Positions 18,640-28,874 are shown, counted from the first letter of the stretch. The stretch is DNA of 64,000 nucleotides from Bacillus sp. 123MFChir2 (GCF_000383235.1 NZ_KB910928.1:1-64000); one strand, 5' to 3'. The notes: generated by a model from the sequence alone, not told the origin. Translations and numbers: made by a program.

Positions 18640-20022
18640 CTATTTTTTTCGCGCGCGTATCTCTTCCTTCGTTCCAAAGCGCTCAATTGTATAGCGCGCT
18701 GTTTCATCATCAGTAAAATAAATTTGAAAAGATATATTGCGCTGCAGTTCTTTCTCAAAAAAGATTTGCTGTACATTCGAATGAGCAGCGATTAGAACAG
18801 CTTCGTCATCTGTTCCATTATAGGCAATGAGTTCTCTCTCTAACTCATATGCTACCGTTTCATGCGATAACATATAACCGCTGCCTTGACACATTCTGCA
18901 ATCTGTTAATAGCATATCACGAAGCGATTGTTTTTTACGTTTTCTTGTTATTTCTAAAATACCAAGCTCTGTAAATCCTAATACTCTTGTATAAGTATGG
19001 TCTTTTTCTAAGTGTGACTTTACGATTTCTCTTATTTTTTCCTTTTCCTCGTGGCGCTTCATATTAATAAAATCAATTAAAATCATCCCGCCAATGTCAC
19101 GAAGTCGTAACTGCCGTGCAATTTCTTTTGCCGCTATTTCATTTGTGCGCAGTACTGTATCTTGTAAATTTTGTTTCCCGGTAAATTTACCAGTGTTTAC
19201 ATCGATTACCGTCATCGTTTCCATTTGTTCAATGAGTAAATTCGCTCCATTTGGAAGCCACACTACTTTTTTCAATGCTTTTTCAATTTCCCGATCAATT
19301 CCATAGCGAGCAAATAACGGCGTCTTTTCATGAAAGAAAGTAACTTTTTCTGCACCTATTTTTTCTTCTAATTCTTGTATCATACTGCGCTGATCTACCA
19401 TCACTTCCGAAATCGTATGTACTGGTATTTCTTGAAAGACTCGATCTAAAAAACTAGATGGAGAATACACGAGAAGCGGTGCCTTTCCTCGCTGTTCTTG
19501 TTTTTTCACAAGCTCAAATTGAGATTGAAGGCGTTGCATCTCCGCTTGTACTTCTTGTATTTCTACTCTTTCACACGCAGAACGAAAAATAAATCCTCCT
19601 GTTTTTTCTAGGGTAAGAAGTTGTTCTCTCTTTTTCTCATCTTTTATTTTCCGGGAAACGGCAAAAACCGTGTCATAGGGCATATATACAACATATTTCC
19701 CGGTGAATTCTATGTTTGCTGTAATTTTTGGACCTTTTGTATCAATCGCTTCTTTCACAACTTGTACGAGAAGCGATTGCCCTTCATGTACCCGCATAGA
19801 TGGTGGCACGTTTTCATATGACAAGTAAGCATGCTTCTCCAAGCCAATATTGACAAAAGCAGCATTCATTCCTGCGATTGTTCGCATGACGCGACCAATG
19901 TATATATTTCCAACAATTTGTTCTTGTTCATTTCGTTGCCAGAAGAGTTCTACAACTTCTTTCTCTTCTTCAACAGCAACTCGCTTTTCCGAACCGATGT
20001 AATTTATGTATAGCTTCTTCAA
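18640..20022 (-). CDS. rng: Ribonuclease E/G family protein
   Basis: Endoribonuclease of the RNase E/G catalytic core type. N-terminal S1 RNA-binding domain (about residues 30-120, GNIYIGRVMRTIAGMNAAFV), then the catalytic core with metal-binding Asp in VIDVNTGKF and ILIDFINM, and a Zn-link CRMC near residue 390. It lacks the long C-terminal degradosome tail of E. coli RNase E. B. subtilis has no such enzyme, while many other Bacilli do. The TTG at 20028 is two bases from the AGAGG site, so I prefer the TTG at 20022 (460 residues, MKKLYINYIG). Confidence 0.92.
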   Translation of the reverse strand: MKKLYINYIGSEKRVAVEEEKEVVELFWQRNEQEQIVGNIYIGRVMRTIAGMNAAFVNIGLEKHAYLSYENVPPSMRVHEGQSLLVQVVKEAIDTKGPKITANIEFTGKYVVYMPYDTVFAVSRKIKDEKKREQLLTLEKTGGFIFRSACERVEIQEVQAEMQRLQSQFELVKKQEQRGKAPLLVYSPSSFLDRVFQEIPVHTISEVMVDQRSMIQELEEKIGAEKVTFFHEKTPLFARYGIDREIEKALKKVVWLPNGANLLIEQMETMTVIDVNTGKFTGKQNLQDTVLRTNEIAAKEIARQLRLRDIGGMILIDFINMKRHEEKEKIREIVKSHLEKDHTYTRVLGFTELGILEITRKRKKQSLRDMLLTDCRMCQGSGYMLSHETVAYELERELIAYNGTDDEAVLIAAHSNVQQIFFEKELQRNISFQIYFTDDETARYTIERFGTKEEIRARKK

Positions 20023-20061
20023 AGTCAATTCCTCTCTTTTATCCTTTTTTTATACCATATA

Positions 20062-20093
20062 AAAGGTTAGTGTTATCGTCAACACTAACCAAT
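20062..20093 (-). terminator. Terminator after spoIVFB
   Basis: GGTTAGTGTTGACGATAACACTAACC is a strong hairpin followed by TTTTAT on the minus strand; it starts at the spoIVFB stop. Confidence 0.78.
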
Positions 20094-20945
20094 TAACTCT
20101 TCTACAGATGATGCTGTTCTTTTTTCTGTAAAATATGCGTAAAGCAATTCATTTTCATCTAACATGTATTGATTTTTATGATCTCCATTTATAATAATTG
20201 AATGCTTATATCCCCTTCGAAACTGTGTAAAAATGTGATACAAACTCGTTTCCCGTTGAACTGTAATTGCTGTAACCTTGGCAATTTCTCGTTTCTTTCC
20301 GTAATACCGCTCTAATAAAAAACGCATAAATGCATAACGACGTTGCTTCCACTCTTGAAATAAAGAAAATGCTAAATAAAGAAGTAACGCCCACATCATT
20401 GCATTCTTTCCATTCCAAAAGAGCTGTAGCCCTAATATAGCACTAAAACATACAATTGAAATTCTCATCATAATATTGTGCGCTTGTAAAAATGGAAAGC
20501 GATGCGATAATACGTTTAGTACAATTTTCCCTCCATCTAGAGGCCAAATCGGTAATAAATTAAAAAATAAGATGGTCATATTGTTCCACAGAAAAAAATT
20601 GTAAAAGGTTTCTCCTATCCAGCCTACCGTGTACAATAAATAGGCGGCCCCTACCATCCATACATGTTGAACAGGCCCTGCTATAATAACAATCATTTCT
20701 TCTTTTAACGGCTTATTCCCATGCTCATCAAGTTCAGCTACCCCGCCAAATGGCAAGAGCTGAATTTGTTTAATGCGCCATTTAAAATGAGCGGCTGCTA
20801 TCGCATGACCTAATTCATGAATAAAGACAATGAAAAATAAAATAAGCACCTCTTTAAAACGAGCTGTAAAAACCGCAATTGCTATAACTCCCCAAAACAG
20901 CGGATGAATGGTAATCTTTGAAAAAATCTCACTATATTTATTCAA
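20085..20945 (-). CDS. spoIVFB: Intramembrane zinc metalloprotease SpoIVFB
   Basis: Site-2 protease that cleaves pro-sigmaK in the mother cell during sporulation. Several membrane helices; the zinc site is FIHELGHAIAA (about residues 42-52) plus the second motif WPLDGGK (about 137). The C-terminal third is cytoplasmic and CBS-like (ITVQRETSLYHIF). 286 residues. The start is a TTG embedded in the spoIVFA stop region (8-bp overlap), indicating coupled translation with its inhibitor SpoIVFA. Confidence 0.95.
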   Translation of the reverse strand: MNKYSEIFSKITIHPLFWGVIAIAVFTARFKEVLILFFIVFIHELGHAIAAAHFKWRIKQIQLLPFGGVAELDEHGNKPLKEEMIVIIAGPVQHVWMVGAAYLLYTVGWIGETFYNFFLWNNMTILFFNLLPIWPLDGGKIVLNVLSHRFPFLQAHNIMMRISIVCFSAILGLQLFWNGKNAMMWALLLYLAFSLFQEWKQRRYAFMRFLLERYYGKKREIAKVTAITVQRETSLYHIFTQFRRGYKHSIIINGDHKNQYMLDENELLYAYFTEKRTASSVEELIG

Positions 20946-21654
20946 ATGAAATCACCTGAATTGGATCAATAAATTTTTCATTCTTTTTGAACGCAAAATA
21001 AAATTTCCCATTTGCAACTGTTCCAACTTTTTGCTTTTTTGCTACATAATCATATAGCTTAACTGATGTTTCTCTTAAATTTCCGTACCAAGATTCCGTA
21101 CCATCTGCATGTTGGATTTCAACTATATTTCCAAACTCCTCTTTTTGACCAATCGAGACAACAACGCCCTCATTAACTGATTCCACAACAGCATTCGCGT
21201 CTGTTTGTACAAACACACCTTGTCCGTTTGCCTGAAAACTTTGCGTTACTTTTCCTGAAGCAGGAACAGCGTAATTCTTTTCTTTCTGGGGCGTTTTCTT
21301 TTCACTAGAAGGTAAAAAAGATAGCGGTTTTCCAAACTTTGATTCGTACCACTTCGACACAGATGCAAATTGAAATTCTTCTTTCATCACTTGTTTAACC
21401 ACTGTACGTGAGCCTTCAAAAGAATTTGTTGTGTTTTTAAATAAGATGGCTACGACAAGAACAAGAATAGCAGATAGCAGCAGCTTAAAGAGAAATATTT
21501 CTTTTCGGAAGATAGGCTTTGTCTTTTCTCCTTCCTCAACAAGAAGCGGTATATAGTCTTGTTCTTCATATAAAAACACTTCATCCTCTCTTTCCTGCTG
21601 CGCTTTTCTCTTCTCAATACGCTTTTTAATTTCTTCTACTCGTTTATTTCTCAT
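20938..21654 (-). CDS. spoIVFA: Stage IV sporulation protein FA
   Basis: Anchors and restrains SpoIVFB in the outer forespore membrane with BofA; relieved by SpoIVB cleavage. 238 residues: a charged N-terminus, one membrane helix (about residues 54-72, FKLLLSAILVLVVAIL), then a linker and an M23/LytM-like domain (about 130-238; VTQSFQANGQGV, GNIVEIQHADGTESWYGNL). The LytM zinc ligands are largely lost, consistent with a structural role. GGAAGGGG precedes the ATG. Confidence 0.93.
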   Translation of the reverse strand: MRNKRVEEIKKRIEKRKAQQEREDEVFLYEEQDYIPLLVEEGEKTKPIFRKEIFLFKLLLSAILVLVVAILFKNTTNSFEGSRTVVKQVMKEEFQFASVSKWYESKFGKPLSFLPSSEKKTPQKEKNYAVPASGKVTQSFQANGQGVFVQTDANAVVESVNEGVVVSIGQKEEFGNIVEIQHADGTESWYGNLRETSVKLYDYVAKKQKVGTVANGKFYFAFKKNEKFIDPIQVISFE

Positions 21655-21771
21655 CCTGACCCCTTCCTCTTTCCATCAGTTTGTACATATGTATGAGTTG
21701 TCCGGGAAAGATATTCATGGGAATGCTTTTCTCCTAGAAGGTCAGATCGTATACGGGCAGCTACCCTTAAA

Positions 21772-21808
21772 ACAAAAAAAAGCACTCCACATATATGCGA
21801 AGTGCTCT
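21772..21808 (-). terminator. Terminator after minD
   Basis: AGAGCACTTCGCATATATGTGGAGTGCTTTTTTTT (positions 21772-21808) folds as GCACTTC/GGAGTGC with an eight-T tail. Confidence 0.85.
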
Positions 21809-22605
21809 TAACGTATTCCGAAGAATTTTTTCATTTTCGTAAATACTGATTTTTTTTCATTTTCAAGCGGTTGCAATGGCACATTTTCTCCAAGCAAACG
21901 TCTTGCTATATTTCGATAAGCAATGGATGCCTTTCCACTCGGCTGCAATGCTACAGGCTCTCCTGTATTTGTTGCTCGAATCACCGCATCATCATCTTCA
22001 ACGATCCCAAGTAATTCAATAGACAAGGTACGTACAATTTCATCTACATCCAACATATCTTGCTCATGTAGCATATGACTGCGGACACGATTGATAATTA
22101 ACTTAGGCGGCTCGATATCTTCTTTTTCCAATAGTCCGATAATCCGATCAGCATCACGCATTGAAGATACTTCTGGCGTTGTCACAACAATTGCTTTATC
22201 AGCACCTGCCACAGCGTTTTTAAAACCTTGTTCAATACCGGCTGGGCAATCAATTAATATATAATCATAATCTTGACGTAATTGTTGTATTAATTCTTCC
22301 ATTTGTTCGGGTGTTACTGCCGACTTGTCACTCGTTTGTGCTGCAGGTAATAAATAAAGTTCATCAAAGCGCTTATCTCGAATAAGAGCTTGAGGTAAAC
22401 GACAACGTCCTTCAACAACATCAACAAGATCATATACAATACGGTTTTCTAATCCCATTACTACGTCTAAATTTCGCAGGCCAATATCTGTATCAATTAA
22501 ACATATTTTTTTCCCAGATAACGCCAAGGCTGTACCAATATTTGCAGACGTTGTAGTTTTACCTACTCCGCCTTTTCCAGATGTAATAACTATTGCCTCT
22601 CCCAC
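21808..22605 (-). CDS. minD: Septum site-determining ATPase MinD
   Basis: Membrane-associated ATPase that places the MinC division inhibitor at poles. Deviant Walker A GKGGVGKTTTSANIG at the N-terminus, Walker B-like YILIDCPAG, and a C-terminal amphipathic membrane-targeting helix (SVFTKMKKFFGIR). 265 residues. Starts with GTG two bases after the minC stop. Part of the mreBCD-minCD cluster. Confidence 0.97.
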   Translation of the reverse strand: MGEAIVITSGKGGVGKTTTSANIGTALALSGKKICLIDTDIGLRNLDVVMGLENRIVYDLVDVVEGRCRLPQALIRDKRFDELYLLPAAQTSDKSAVTPEQMEELIQQLRQDYDYILIDCPAGIEQGFKNAVAGADKAIVVTTPEVSSMRDADRIIGLLEKEDIEPPKLIINRVRSHMLHEQDMLDVDEIVRTLSIELLGIVEDDDAVIRATNTGEPVALQPSGKASIAYRNIARRLLGENVPLQPLENEKKSVFTKMKKFFGIR

Positions 22606-22607
22606 AG

Positions 22608-23294
22608 CTATACAATTCCCCTTTCTAACCTTGTTAAATTAGGTCTAAGATGAGTGAGAAGTTGAATGCGATCGACAACAATGTGATTGTTCTCATTAAT
22701 GTAGGCACATTCTGCCCCTTCCGCCCCGTCTTCTTTCTCCTCAGGAGCGCGCGTTGTCACATCGCTAATCCGAAGCTGCATTGGATTCATAACAGAAGCT
22801 GCTATAACAGCTTCTGCATCCCCATAATATCCAGCATGTGCAATTCCTCGTAATGCTCCAATAATAAAAATATTTCCTCCAGCGATAACCGTACCGCCTG
22901 GATTCACATCTCCAATCAATAATAAATCGCCTTTTACATGCAATATTTGACCTGAGCGAACAATTTTTGAAACAGAAACAACTTCTGTTTCTTCTTTCCA
23001 TGCCAACGCTTGTTCTTTCGTTATAACATCGCTCTCAATAGAATCTACGACTAAATTCTTTTTATTCCGAATTAACGATCGCAACTCTTCTTGTTGGACC
23101 TCTGTTACATAACGATTTCCAACCTTAACCTGCACTTCAATTAAAGAGCGGCCATCCCCCTCGTAATAATGAGTGGAAAGCTTTTCGTCAAGTTCTTGCA
23201 GCAATTCACGAAATGAACAGGAATCATCCAGATGTAATGCTAAACCATCTTTCGTTCCTTTTATAGTCACATTTTGTTGCTTTTTTTCTGTCAC
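22608..23294 (-). CDS. minC: Septum site-determining protein MinC
   Basis: FtsZ polymerisation inhibitor. N-terminal domain (about 1-100) and a C-terminal beta-helix domain ([23 protein letters not shown] in two parts, [11 protein letters not shown]) that binds MinD. A TTG at 23297 and a GTG at 23294 both fit GGGGTG; the GTG gives 228 residues, the usual B. cereus-group length as I recall it. 33 bp after mreD. Confidence 0.95.
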   Translation of the reverse strand: MTEKKQQNVTIKGTKDGLALHLDDSCSFRELLQELDEKLSTHYYEGDGRSLIEVQVKVGNRYVTEVQQEELRSLIRNKKNLVVDSIESDVITKEQALAWKEETEVVSVSKIVRSGQILHVKGDLLLIGDVNPGGTVIAGGNIFIIGALRGIAHAGYYGDAEAVIAASVMNPMQLRISDVTTRAPEEKEDGAEGAECAYINENNHIVVDRIQLLTHLRPNLTRLERGIV

Positions 23295-23329
23295 CAATGC
23301 TCACCCCACCGATTTAATTCGACATAAAA

Positions 23330-23872
23330 TCAGAAAATCCTTTTTTCTTTTTCTTCCATAGCGTCTGAAAGACGTAAAAGATATCGTTGCAGTGGGAAGC
23401 AAAACAGCAGTAAAAAAATTCCGTTCAACAACAGCGTCGGAAGAAGACGATCTGTAAAAAAGATATGCGTTGACATATGAACACGACCAATTAACGTCAA
23501 AAATCCATACACATAATACTCTAGTGCAGCAATGCTCGCTAATACAATAAAGAACACGATAAAAAGGTTCACTTGTAGAATTCGCATTGCCTGATAAACA
23601 AGATACACTAAAATTGGATAAGCAAATATATACACACCAACTAATTCTGTATGTACGATATCAAACAAAAAACCAAATAATAATCCATAGTAAATACCAT
23701 GTACAGAATTAAAGTAAATTGCAATAAAGCATAAAACAATCATTAAAAAATGCGGTGCTACAATTGTGTTCTTCCAAAAAAGACCAGTTGGAACAATAGT
23801 AGAAAACATATTCTCCAATACAAATACAAAAAGAAGTAGAAGAGGAAGAATCGCTTTTTTTAAAATCTCCAT
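23330..23872 (-). CDS. mreD: Rod shape-determining protein MreD
   Basis: Integral membrane partner of MreC in the elongasome. 180 residues of predominantly hydrophobic sequence with about five membrane helices and a basic/acidic C-terminal tail (EEKEKRIF). Sequence conservation is low in this family; the call rests on hydrophobicity profile, length and position between mreC and minC. GAGGGGG precedes the ATG, 12 bp after mreC. Confidence 0.92.
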   Translation of the reverse strand: MEILKKAILPLLLLFVFVLENMFSTIVPTGLFWKNTIVAPHFLMIVLCFIAIYFNSVHGIYYGLLFGFLFDIVHTELVGVYIFAYPILVYLVYQAMRILQVNLFIVFFIVLASIAALEYYVYGFLTLIGRVHMSTHIFFTDRLLPTLLLNGIFLLLFCFPLQRYLLRLSDAMEEKEKRIF

Positions 23873-23884
23873 CTCTTCCCCCTC

Positions 23885-24739
23885 CTATTTCCCTAAATCT
23901 ACTGTCGACATAGTCCGTTTGGCAACCATAACATTGCTAACATCACTTAAGTCTGCTGCTGGCTTAATATAAGCTGTTTGTGTTAGTCCGTACTCATCCG
24001 CTGTTACCTCAACGATTTGTCCAATAACCAATCCATCTGGGAACACACCGCCAAGACCAGAAGTTACAACTGTTTGATCCTTCTCTACTTTCACACCAGA
24101 TGGGATTTTTGTGAAAACAAGTTGCTGCTTCTCTTTATCATACCCTTCAATTAATCCGAAAATATTACTATCTCCTCGGACAACAGCTGAAATACGATTT
24201 GTTCGGTTTAATGAGCTGATTAACTCAACTGTTGAAGTAAACTGTGAAACACTTTTCACTTTTCCAATTAAACCTTTTGATGTAATAACAGCCGCATCTT
24301 TTTGAATACCTTGTTGTGCACCTTTATCAATCCCGATTAAATCATTCCATTTATCTGGATTGCGAGCAATAACAGTTGCTTGAATCGGTTTAAAGTCACT
24401 AAGTGTATCTTTTTTTCCAAGAATATCACGAAGTTCTTCATTTGTTTTTTCTAATTCTTTTACTTTTACGGACAGCTCTGCATACTTGTCCAATTTTGAT
24501 TTTAATTCTTTATTTTCTTCATACGTGCGCTTTACATCTTCTACGTTCTCAAAGAATCCGGCAACATAATTCGCTGGCTTTTGAAATACACGTTCTACAA
24601 CTCCCACGGTATCCTTTACAAACTGCTCTGGCCACGTTAGATTTTTCCGTTCTTTCAATGAGATTCCGATCAATGCCACGAGAAGAATAATACTAACTAA
24701 TAAAACAATTAATCTTTTGTTTAAGAAAAACTGTGGCAC
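23885..24739 (-). CDS. mreC: Rod shape-determining protein MreC
   Basis: Bitopic elongasome scaffold. One N-terminal membrane helix (about residues 11-28), a coiled coil (about 65-105, EENKELKSKLDKYAELSVKV) and the beta-barrel MreC domain (ATVIARNPDKWND, VTSKGLIGKV, TSGLGGVFPDGLVIG). A GTG at 24745 abuts the GAGGG site; the GTG at 24739 is better spaced and gives 284 residues starting MPQFFLNKR. Confidence 0.95.
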   Translation of the reverse strand: MPQFFLNKRLIVLLVSIILLVALIGISLKERKNLTWPEQFVKDTVGVVERVFQKPANYVAGFFENVEDVKRTYEENKELKSKLDKYAELSVKVKELEKTNEELRDILGKKDTLSDFKPIQATVIARNPDKWNDLIGIDKGAQQGIQKDAAVITSKGLIGKVKSVSQFTSTVELISSLNRTNRISAVVRGDSNIFGLIEGYDKEKQQLVFTKIPSGVKVEKDQTVVTSGLGGVFPDGLVIGQIVEVTADEYGLTQTAYIKPAADLSDVSNVMVAKRTMSTVDLGK

Positions 24740-24788
24740 GTTCACACCCTCTTAAATTCACTAATTTTTTATGTCGAAGTAATGGATT

Positions 24789-25805
24789 TTATCGAGCATT
24801 TTTGAAAAGGTCGATGTTATCTAACGCTTTACCTGTTCCAATTGCTACGCAATCTAATGGGTTTTCTGCAACAAGAACTGGCATATTTGTTTCTTCGCTA
24901 ATTACTTTATCTAAATTACGAAGCAATGCACCGCCACCTGTTAAAACAATACCACGATCCATAATATCCGCCGCTAATTCTGGCGGAGTTTTTTCTAATG
25001 TATTTTTTACAGACTCAACAATTGCATCTACAGTATCTTTTAACGCTGATGCAATTTCTTCTGGGCGAATTGATACTGTTTTTGGTAATCCAGTTACTAA
25101 GTCACGACCACGAATATCCATTGGCTCAACACCGTCTGGCTCACCAGCAGAACCGATTTCTAATTTTAATGCTTCTGAAGTTCGTTCCCCAATCATTAAA
25201 TTGTAACTTTTCTTAATGTACTGAATAATCGCATCGTCCATCTCATCACCAGCAACACGAACTGATTGGCTTGTTACAATACCGCCAAGAGAAATAATCG
25301 CTACTTCTGTTGTACCACCGCCGATATCTACAACCATACTTCCTGTTGGTTCCCAAACAGGTAGGTTTGCACCAATTGCTGCTGCAAATGGTTCTTCAAT
25401 TGGGTATGCATCACGTGCACCTGCTTGACGAGTTGCATCGATTACCGCACGTTTTTCAACAGCTGTAATACCAGATGGCACACATACCATTACATATGGC
25501 TTACGAGAGAAGAAACCATTTGATTTCTGTGCTTGTTGAATATAATATTTCATCATTGTTGCTGTTGTTTCATAATCAGCGATAACACCGTCTTTCATCG
25601 GACGAAGTGCCACAACATTTCCAGGTGTACGACCAATCATTTGTTTTGCATCGTTACCAACTGCAACAATTTGCTTTGTGTCTGTTTGCAATGCCACAAC
25701 AGATGGCTCGCGTACAACGACACCTTTCCCTTTTACGTATACAAGCGTATTCGCTGTTCCTAAGTCTATCCCAAGGTCACGAGTAAAACCACCAAATCCA
25801 AACAT
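24789..25805 (-). CDS. mreB: Rod shape-determining protein MreB
   Basis: Bacterial actin that organises lateral wall synthesis. 338 residues with actin-fold phosphate and connect motifs ([37 protein letters not shown]). GAAAGGAAG precedes the ATG. First gene of the mreBCD-minCD string; 168 bp separate it from the end of radC on the same strand. Confidence 0.98.
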   Translation of the reverse strand: MFGFGGFTRDLGIDLGTANTLVYVKGKGVVVREPSVVALQTDTKQIVAVGNDAKQMIGRTPGNVVALRPMKDGVIADYETTATMMKYYIQQAQKSNGFFSRKPYVMVCVPSGITAVEKRAVIDATRQAGARDAYPIEEPFAAAIGANLPVWEPTGSMVVDIGGGTTEVAIISLGGIVTSQSVRVAGDEMDDAIIQYIKKSYNLMIGERTSEALKLEIGSAGEPDGVEPMDIRGRDLVTGLPKTVSIRPEEIASALKDTVDAIVESVKNTLEKTPPELAADIMDRGIVLTGGGALLRNLDKVISEETNMPVLVAENPLDCVAIGTGKALDNIDLFKNAR

Positions 25806-25973
25806 ATTCTATATCTTCCTTTCTAATTTTGACAAATTGCTCATTTTTCTTTTAACATTATTATATTTATATAAAACATAACGTTTTTACATGTTCTTTG
25901 TTATAGTGTAGACGAAAGCCTACAAAAAACTCATAACTCACATTATAAAACAAAATAAAGAAAAAAAATAGTC

Positions 25974-26026
25974 TTAAATATGACCTTTATCTTTTAAACT
26001 GACGAATTTATGGTCACCAATAATAA
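25974..26026 (-). CDS. radC: radC, third exon (C-terminus)
   Basis: 53 bp that complete RadC after the second intron. Joined to the A left at the end of exon 2 the sequence reads IIIGDHKFVSLKDKGHI and stops with TAA at 25974, matching the conserved RadC C-terminus. It begins directly after the CACTAT end of the group II intron, which fits the family rule that introns end in A-pyrimidine. The exon boundary was placed by requiring GUGYG at the intron start, AY at the end, and an open frame. Confidence 0.9.
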
Positions 26027-26086
26027 ATAGTGATAGGTAAGAAAAAACCACGACTTTACTCGTTTGGACTTCTTTTCCCCCACTTC

Positions 26087-26120
26087 ACACCGTACGTGAG
26101 ACTTTCACCTCATACGGCGT
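26087..26120 (-). other. Group II intron domain V (RI-B)
   Basis: The 34-nt hairpin starts ACGCCGTATG, has a GAAA loop, and ends ACGTACGGTGT. This is the catalytic heart of the ribozyme; the triad is CGC. It lies 17 bp after the maturase stop. Confidence 0.9.
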
Positions 26121-26137
26121 TCCATCAATTCAATTAT

Positions 26138-28009
26138 TTACGTTAATCCCAATTTTTCTCTAAAACCTAGAACCTTTTCCCAAGTTACTTTTCCGACCAT
26201 GGAATAATCTTTTGAACTGTGAATCATTTGATGGCAATGTTCATGCATGGATGCAAGGTTAGGAACTCGATTTACTTCTTCTATGGGGAGTTTTGGGTTG
26301 ACATGGTGTATGTGTACATCATCCCCCTGAAGTAACTCTTTACATACTCGACATCTTCCTTTATCACGGTTAAAGGCATAGGCTCGATTCATAAAATATT
26401 CAAAGTTGTACAATTTCCCTTTATGTCCGATTTTGATAATCTTGGACCAATTCAAGCTGAGGAGCTCATCCGCTCTTACTTTAACAGGCTTTTTATTAGT
26501 TCGGCTCATATAAATTTGTCTACCCCGTTCGGTGTACGGTGTTTCGCTAGGACTTTTATTTTTAGGCTTTTTCCACCTACAAAAATCTAGCCTTGTGACA
26601 CCTATTTTCAATTCGTTGTATTCAACCATTGGTATTTTGGTTTCGTACTTTTCGTGGGCTGACCGTAGATTGTCCACTTGTTTTGCAGGTATTTTATAAC
26701 CTCCATGCCTTCGGAGTTTTAAATATGCCGCATAGTGGAGTTTATCAACATACTTTTTCATGTACACATTCACTTTCGTTGTACATTCGTAATATTGAAT
26801 TAGCCCTCTAATCTTAGAGTTGATGAGATTAATCCAGTGAATCAGGTCTTCTTTCCGTGTTGCTTTTTTGATTTTCTTAATCGTTTTATGAATCTCATTT
26901 ACCTTATCTTTTAACCGTTGTTGATTTGGCTTACTGACGAGAATATGTCCATTTTTCGCCTTGCCCTTGATTGCCTTGATTTCAAAGCCAAGAAATTTAA
27001 TTGGTCGTCTTCGTATATCTGTTATGAGCGTCTTTTCTTCTGACAATGTCAATTTCAACCGCTCTTTTAGATATTTTGTTATTCTGTACTTCCATTTCTC
27101 CGCATTCCATTTAGAGTTCGTTATGAGTACCCAATCGTCTGCATATCTTACCAAATAAGTTTCTTTTAAGCGTGTTGTTTTCCGTAATCTTTCGAACTGT
27201 TTGGACTTTTGTGCATACGGATAGTTTGTTTTCTTATTTTCCCATTCTCTTGTTACCCATTGGTCAAATGTGTGTAGATAAGCATTTGCGAGTAGCGGAG
27301 AGATGATTCCTCCTTGAGGTGTACCAATTGGGTTCTCTTTTAATTCATCCATGATCCCAGCTTTCAACATTGCTTTAATTATCATGAGGACTCGTCTATC
27401 CCTAATTCCCATATTCCATAATTTCTTAATGAGAATCGTATGGTTAACACAATCGAAGAATTTGCTAATATCTCCTTCGATAATCCAATAGTGTCCCGTG
27501 ATATGAACGATGTCAGTTGTTCGAACTAATGCCATACTGGAATCTCTCATCGGTCTGAATCCATATGAATGATGGAAAAACTGTGCCTCAAGAATTGGTT
27601 CAATAATTAAACGAACACACTCCTGTATAACTCGGTCGATAACACTTGGTATTCCTAATGGGCGTAACTCTTTGGAATTTGATTTTGGAATGTACTTTCT
27701 TTTAATAGGTTCTGGACGATAATTCCGAAAGCTTTCTTGTACGAGTTGTACGACTTTTGGGTAATCTTTTTGAAGAATGTCTGGTTTCATTAATTTGTGG
27801 TCACTTCCAGCCGTACGACTTCCCTTATTCGCTTTAATACGATGGATAGCCGTTAGTATCGTGACTTCACTTGTCATTAGTTCCAATAAATTTTTGTGTC
27901 CAGACGATTGTCCCTTTTGTTTTATACTTTCGAAACTTTTATTATATAATTCGTCCTGTTTATCTTTTAATTCTTGTTCAGATTTTAGATAGTTAGATTC
28001 TTGTTCCAT
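26138..28009 (-). CDS. Group II intron maturase/reverse transcriptase with HNH endonuclease (RI-B)
   Basis: Multifunctional intron-encoded protein that assists splicing and mobilises the intron by target-primed reverse transcription. 623 residues: RT domain (about 45-385) with catalytic Asp180 (EGDISKFFD), [13 protein letters not shown] and the YADD box at 289-292; a maturase/X domain (about 400-480); and a C-terminal HNH endonuclease (about 550-610, CRVC...HIHHVNP...MHEHC). No frameshift or stop is seen, so the element looks competent. AAGGAGG precedes the ATG. Confidence 0.95.
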   Translation of the reverse strand: MEQESNYLKSEQELKDKQDELYNKSFESIKQKGQSSGHKNLLELMTSEVTILTAIHRIKANKGSRTAGSDHKLMKPDILQKDYPKVVQLVQESFRNYRPEPIKRKYIPKSNSKELRPLGIPSVIDRVIQECVRLIIEPILEAQFFHHSYGFRPMRDSSMALVRTTDIVHITGHYWIIEGDISKFFDCVNHTILIKKLWNMGIRDRRVLMIIKAMLKAGIMDELKENPIGTPQGGIISPLLANAYLHTFDQWVTREWENKKTNYPYAQKSKQFERLRKTTRLKETYLVRYADDWVLITNSKWNAEKWKYRITKYLKERLKLTLSEEKTLITDIRRRPIKFLGFEIKAIKGKAKNGHILVSKPNQQRLKDKVNEIHKTIKKIKKATRKEDLIHWINLINSKIRGLIQYYECTTKVNVYMKKYVDKLHYAAYLKLRRHGGYKIPAKQVDNLRSAHEKYETKIPMVEYNELKIGVTRLDFCRWKKPKNKSPSETPYTERGRQIYMSRTNKKPVKVRADELLSLNWSKIIKIGHKGKLYNFEYFMNRAYAFNRDKGRCRVCKELLQGDDVHIHHVNPKLPIEEVNRVPNLASMHEHCHQMIHSSKDYSMVGKVTWEKVLGFREKLGLT

Positions 28010-28726
28010 TGCGATTCCTCCTTATTGGGAGAATGCAAGGTTTTAATCAGGTGTGCTCAAACGGCTTCCCTAACAAATTGGTTTAACTTTATAATTGGAC
28101 TGACTATGCCCCTTCGCTCCATTCCCATTACAGAAATTTCGTCACTACTACGGGCTGCTGTCCCATAGATTCAATTGTCATTTCCTCCAATTTAGATGCA
28201 TTGAGTTTAACTCCCCTTATCATCATCCTCTATGGTTCCGCTGTTCCTTACGCTTTAGCTTTCCGTTACCATTTTAGCTGTCCTCTTTGACCCGTTAACC
28301 ATCTTTTTGCCCGCTGTTGGTAGGACGCAAGACACTATTCCATTATTGGATTAGTATAGATTTTGCAACCACAAATACAAAACCCACGATTAAACTTCTT
28401 TTACAGAAGCAAGAAACTTCAATTCGTTTCCTTCTACCTTTACGAGCCGTACATACGAGGATTCCTGGCGAGTCAGCATGATGGTCTTATAGCCTCCCGC
28501 TTACTTCACTAACCACTTCTCAGGTCTGTTTTTCAGCGCCTTTACCGAGCTTCGTACACAAATGTAGTTAACCATTTATGCACGTCGGAGTTTCAGAGCA
28601 TTGTCACCAACATTTAACAATGAGTTGGAATTTCACCAACCTATTCAAGCGTAAAGTTCAAAGGTAAGTACCTTTGCCTAGCTTTGTTGCGTATTTCTAC
28701 GCAGATTGTCTAGGAACAACGCACAC

Positions 28727-28814
28727 TATGATCGAGAATTTCAATCCCAATAATTTTCCCGCATTCTACAAGTCTTTTCGTGACTTCAATATCTTCTCTG
28801 CTTGGCGTGGGGTC
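28727..28814 (-). CDS. radC: radC, second exon (88 bp between two introns)
   Basis: 88 bp between the two group II introns. Joined to exon 1 it reads [15 protein letters not shown], then [14 protein letters not shown], which is the RadC sequence following HPSG. It supplies the Ser and Asp of the JAMM motif. On its own it has no start or stop. The two boundaries leave 29 codons plus one base, completed by TT of exon 3. Confidence 0.92.
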
Positions 28815-28874
28815 GTAGGATAGAGAGCATGCGCCTTATTTGGTTACCCAAATAGGTCTCACAGTCCCCTCCTC

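Larger units (their letters stand above)
26027..28726 (-). mobile_element. Group II intron in radC (second intron, RI-B), about 2.70 kb
   Basis: Complete retroelement: 5' end GTGTGCG after GATCATA, a structured 5' region of about 700 nt (28010-28726) without other genes, a full maturase ORF, domain V at 26087-26120, a domain VI region, and a CACTAT 3' end. The 5' region has stems such as GCGTAGAAATACGC. Splicing would join exons 2 and 3 of radC in frame. The domain V triad is CGC and the encoded protein is unlike that of the first intron, so this is a separate lineage rather than a duplicate. Confidence 0.92.

Noticed and set aside
24733-25206. 157-codon plus-strand frame opposite mreB/mreC
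   Set aside because: Shadow of mreB; low-complexity Ser/Pro composition typical of antisense frames.
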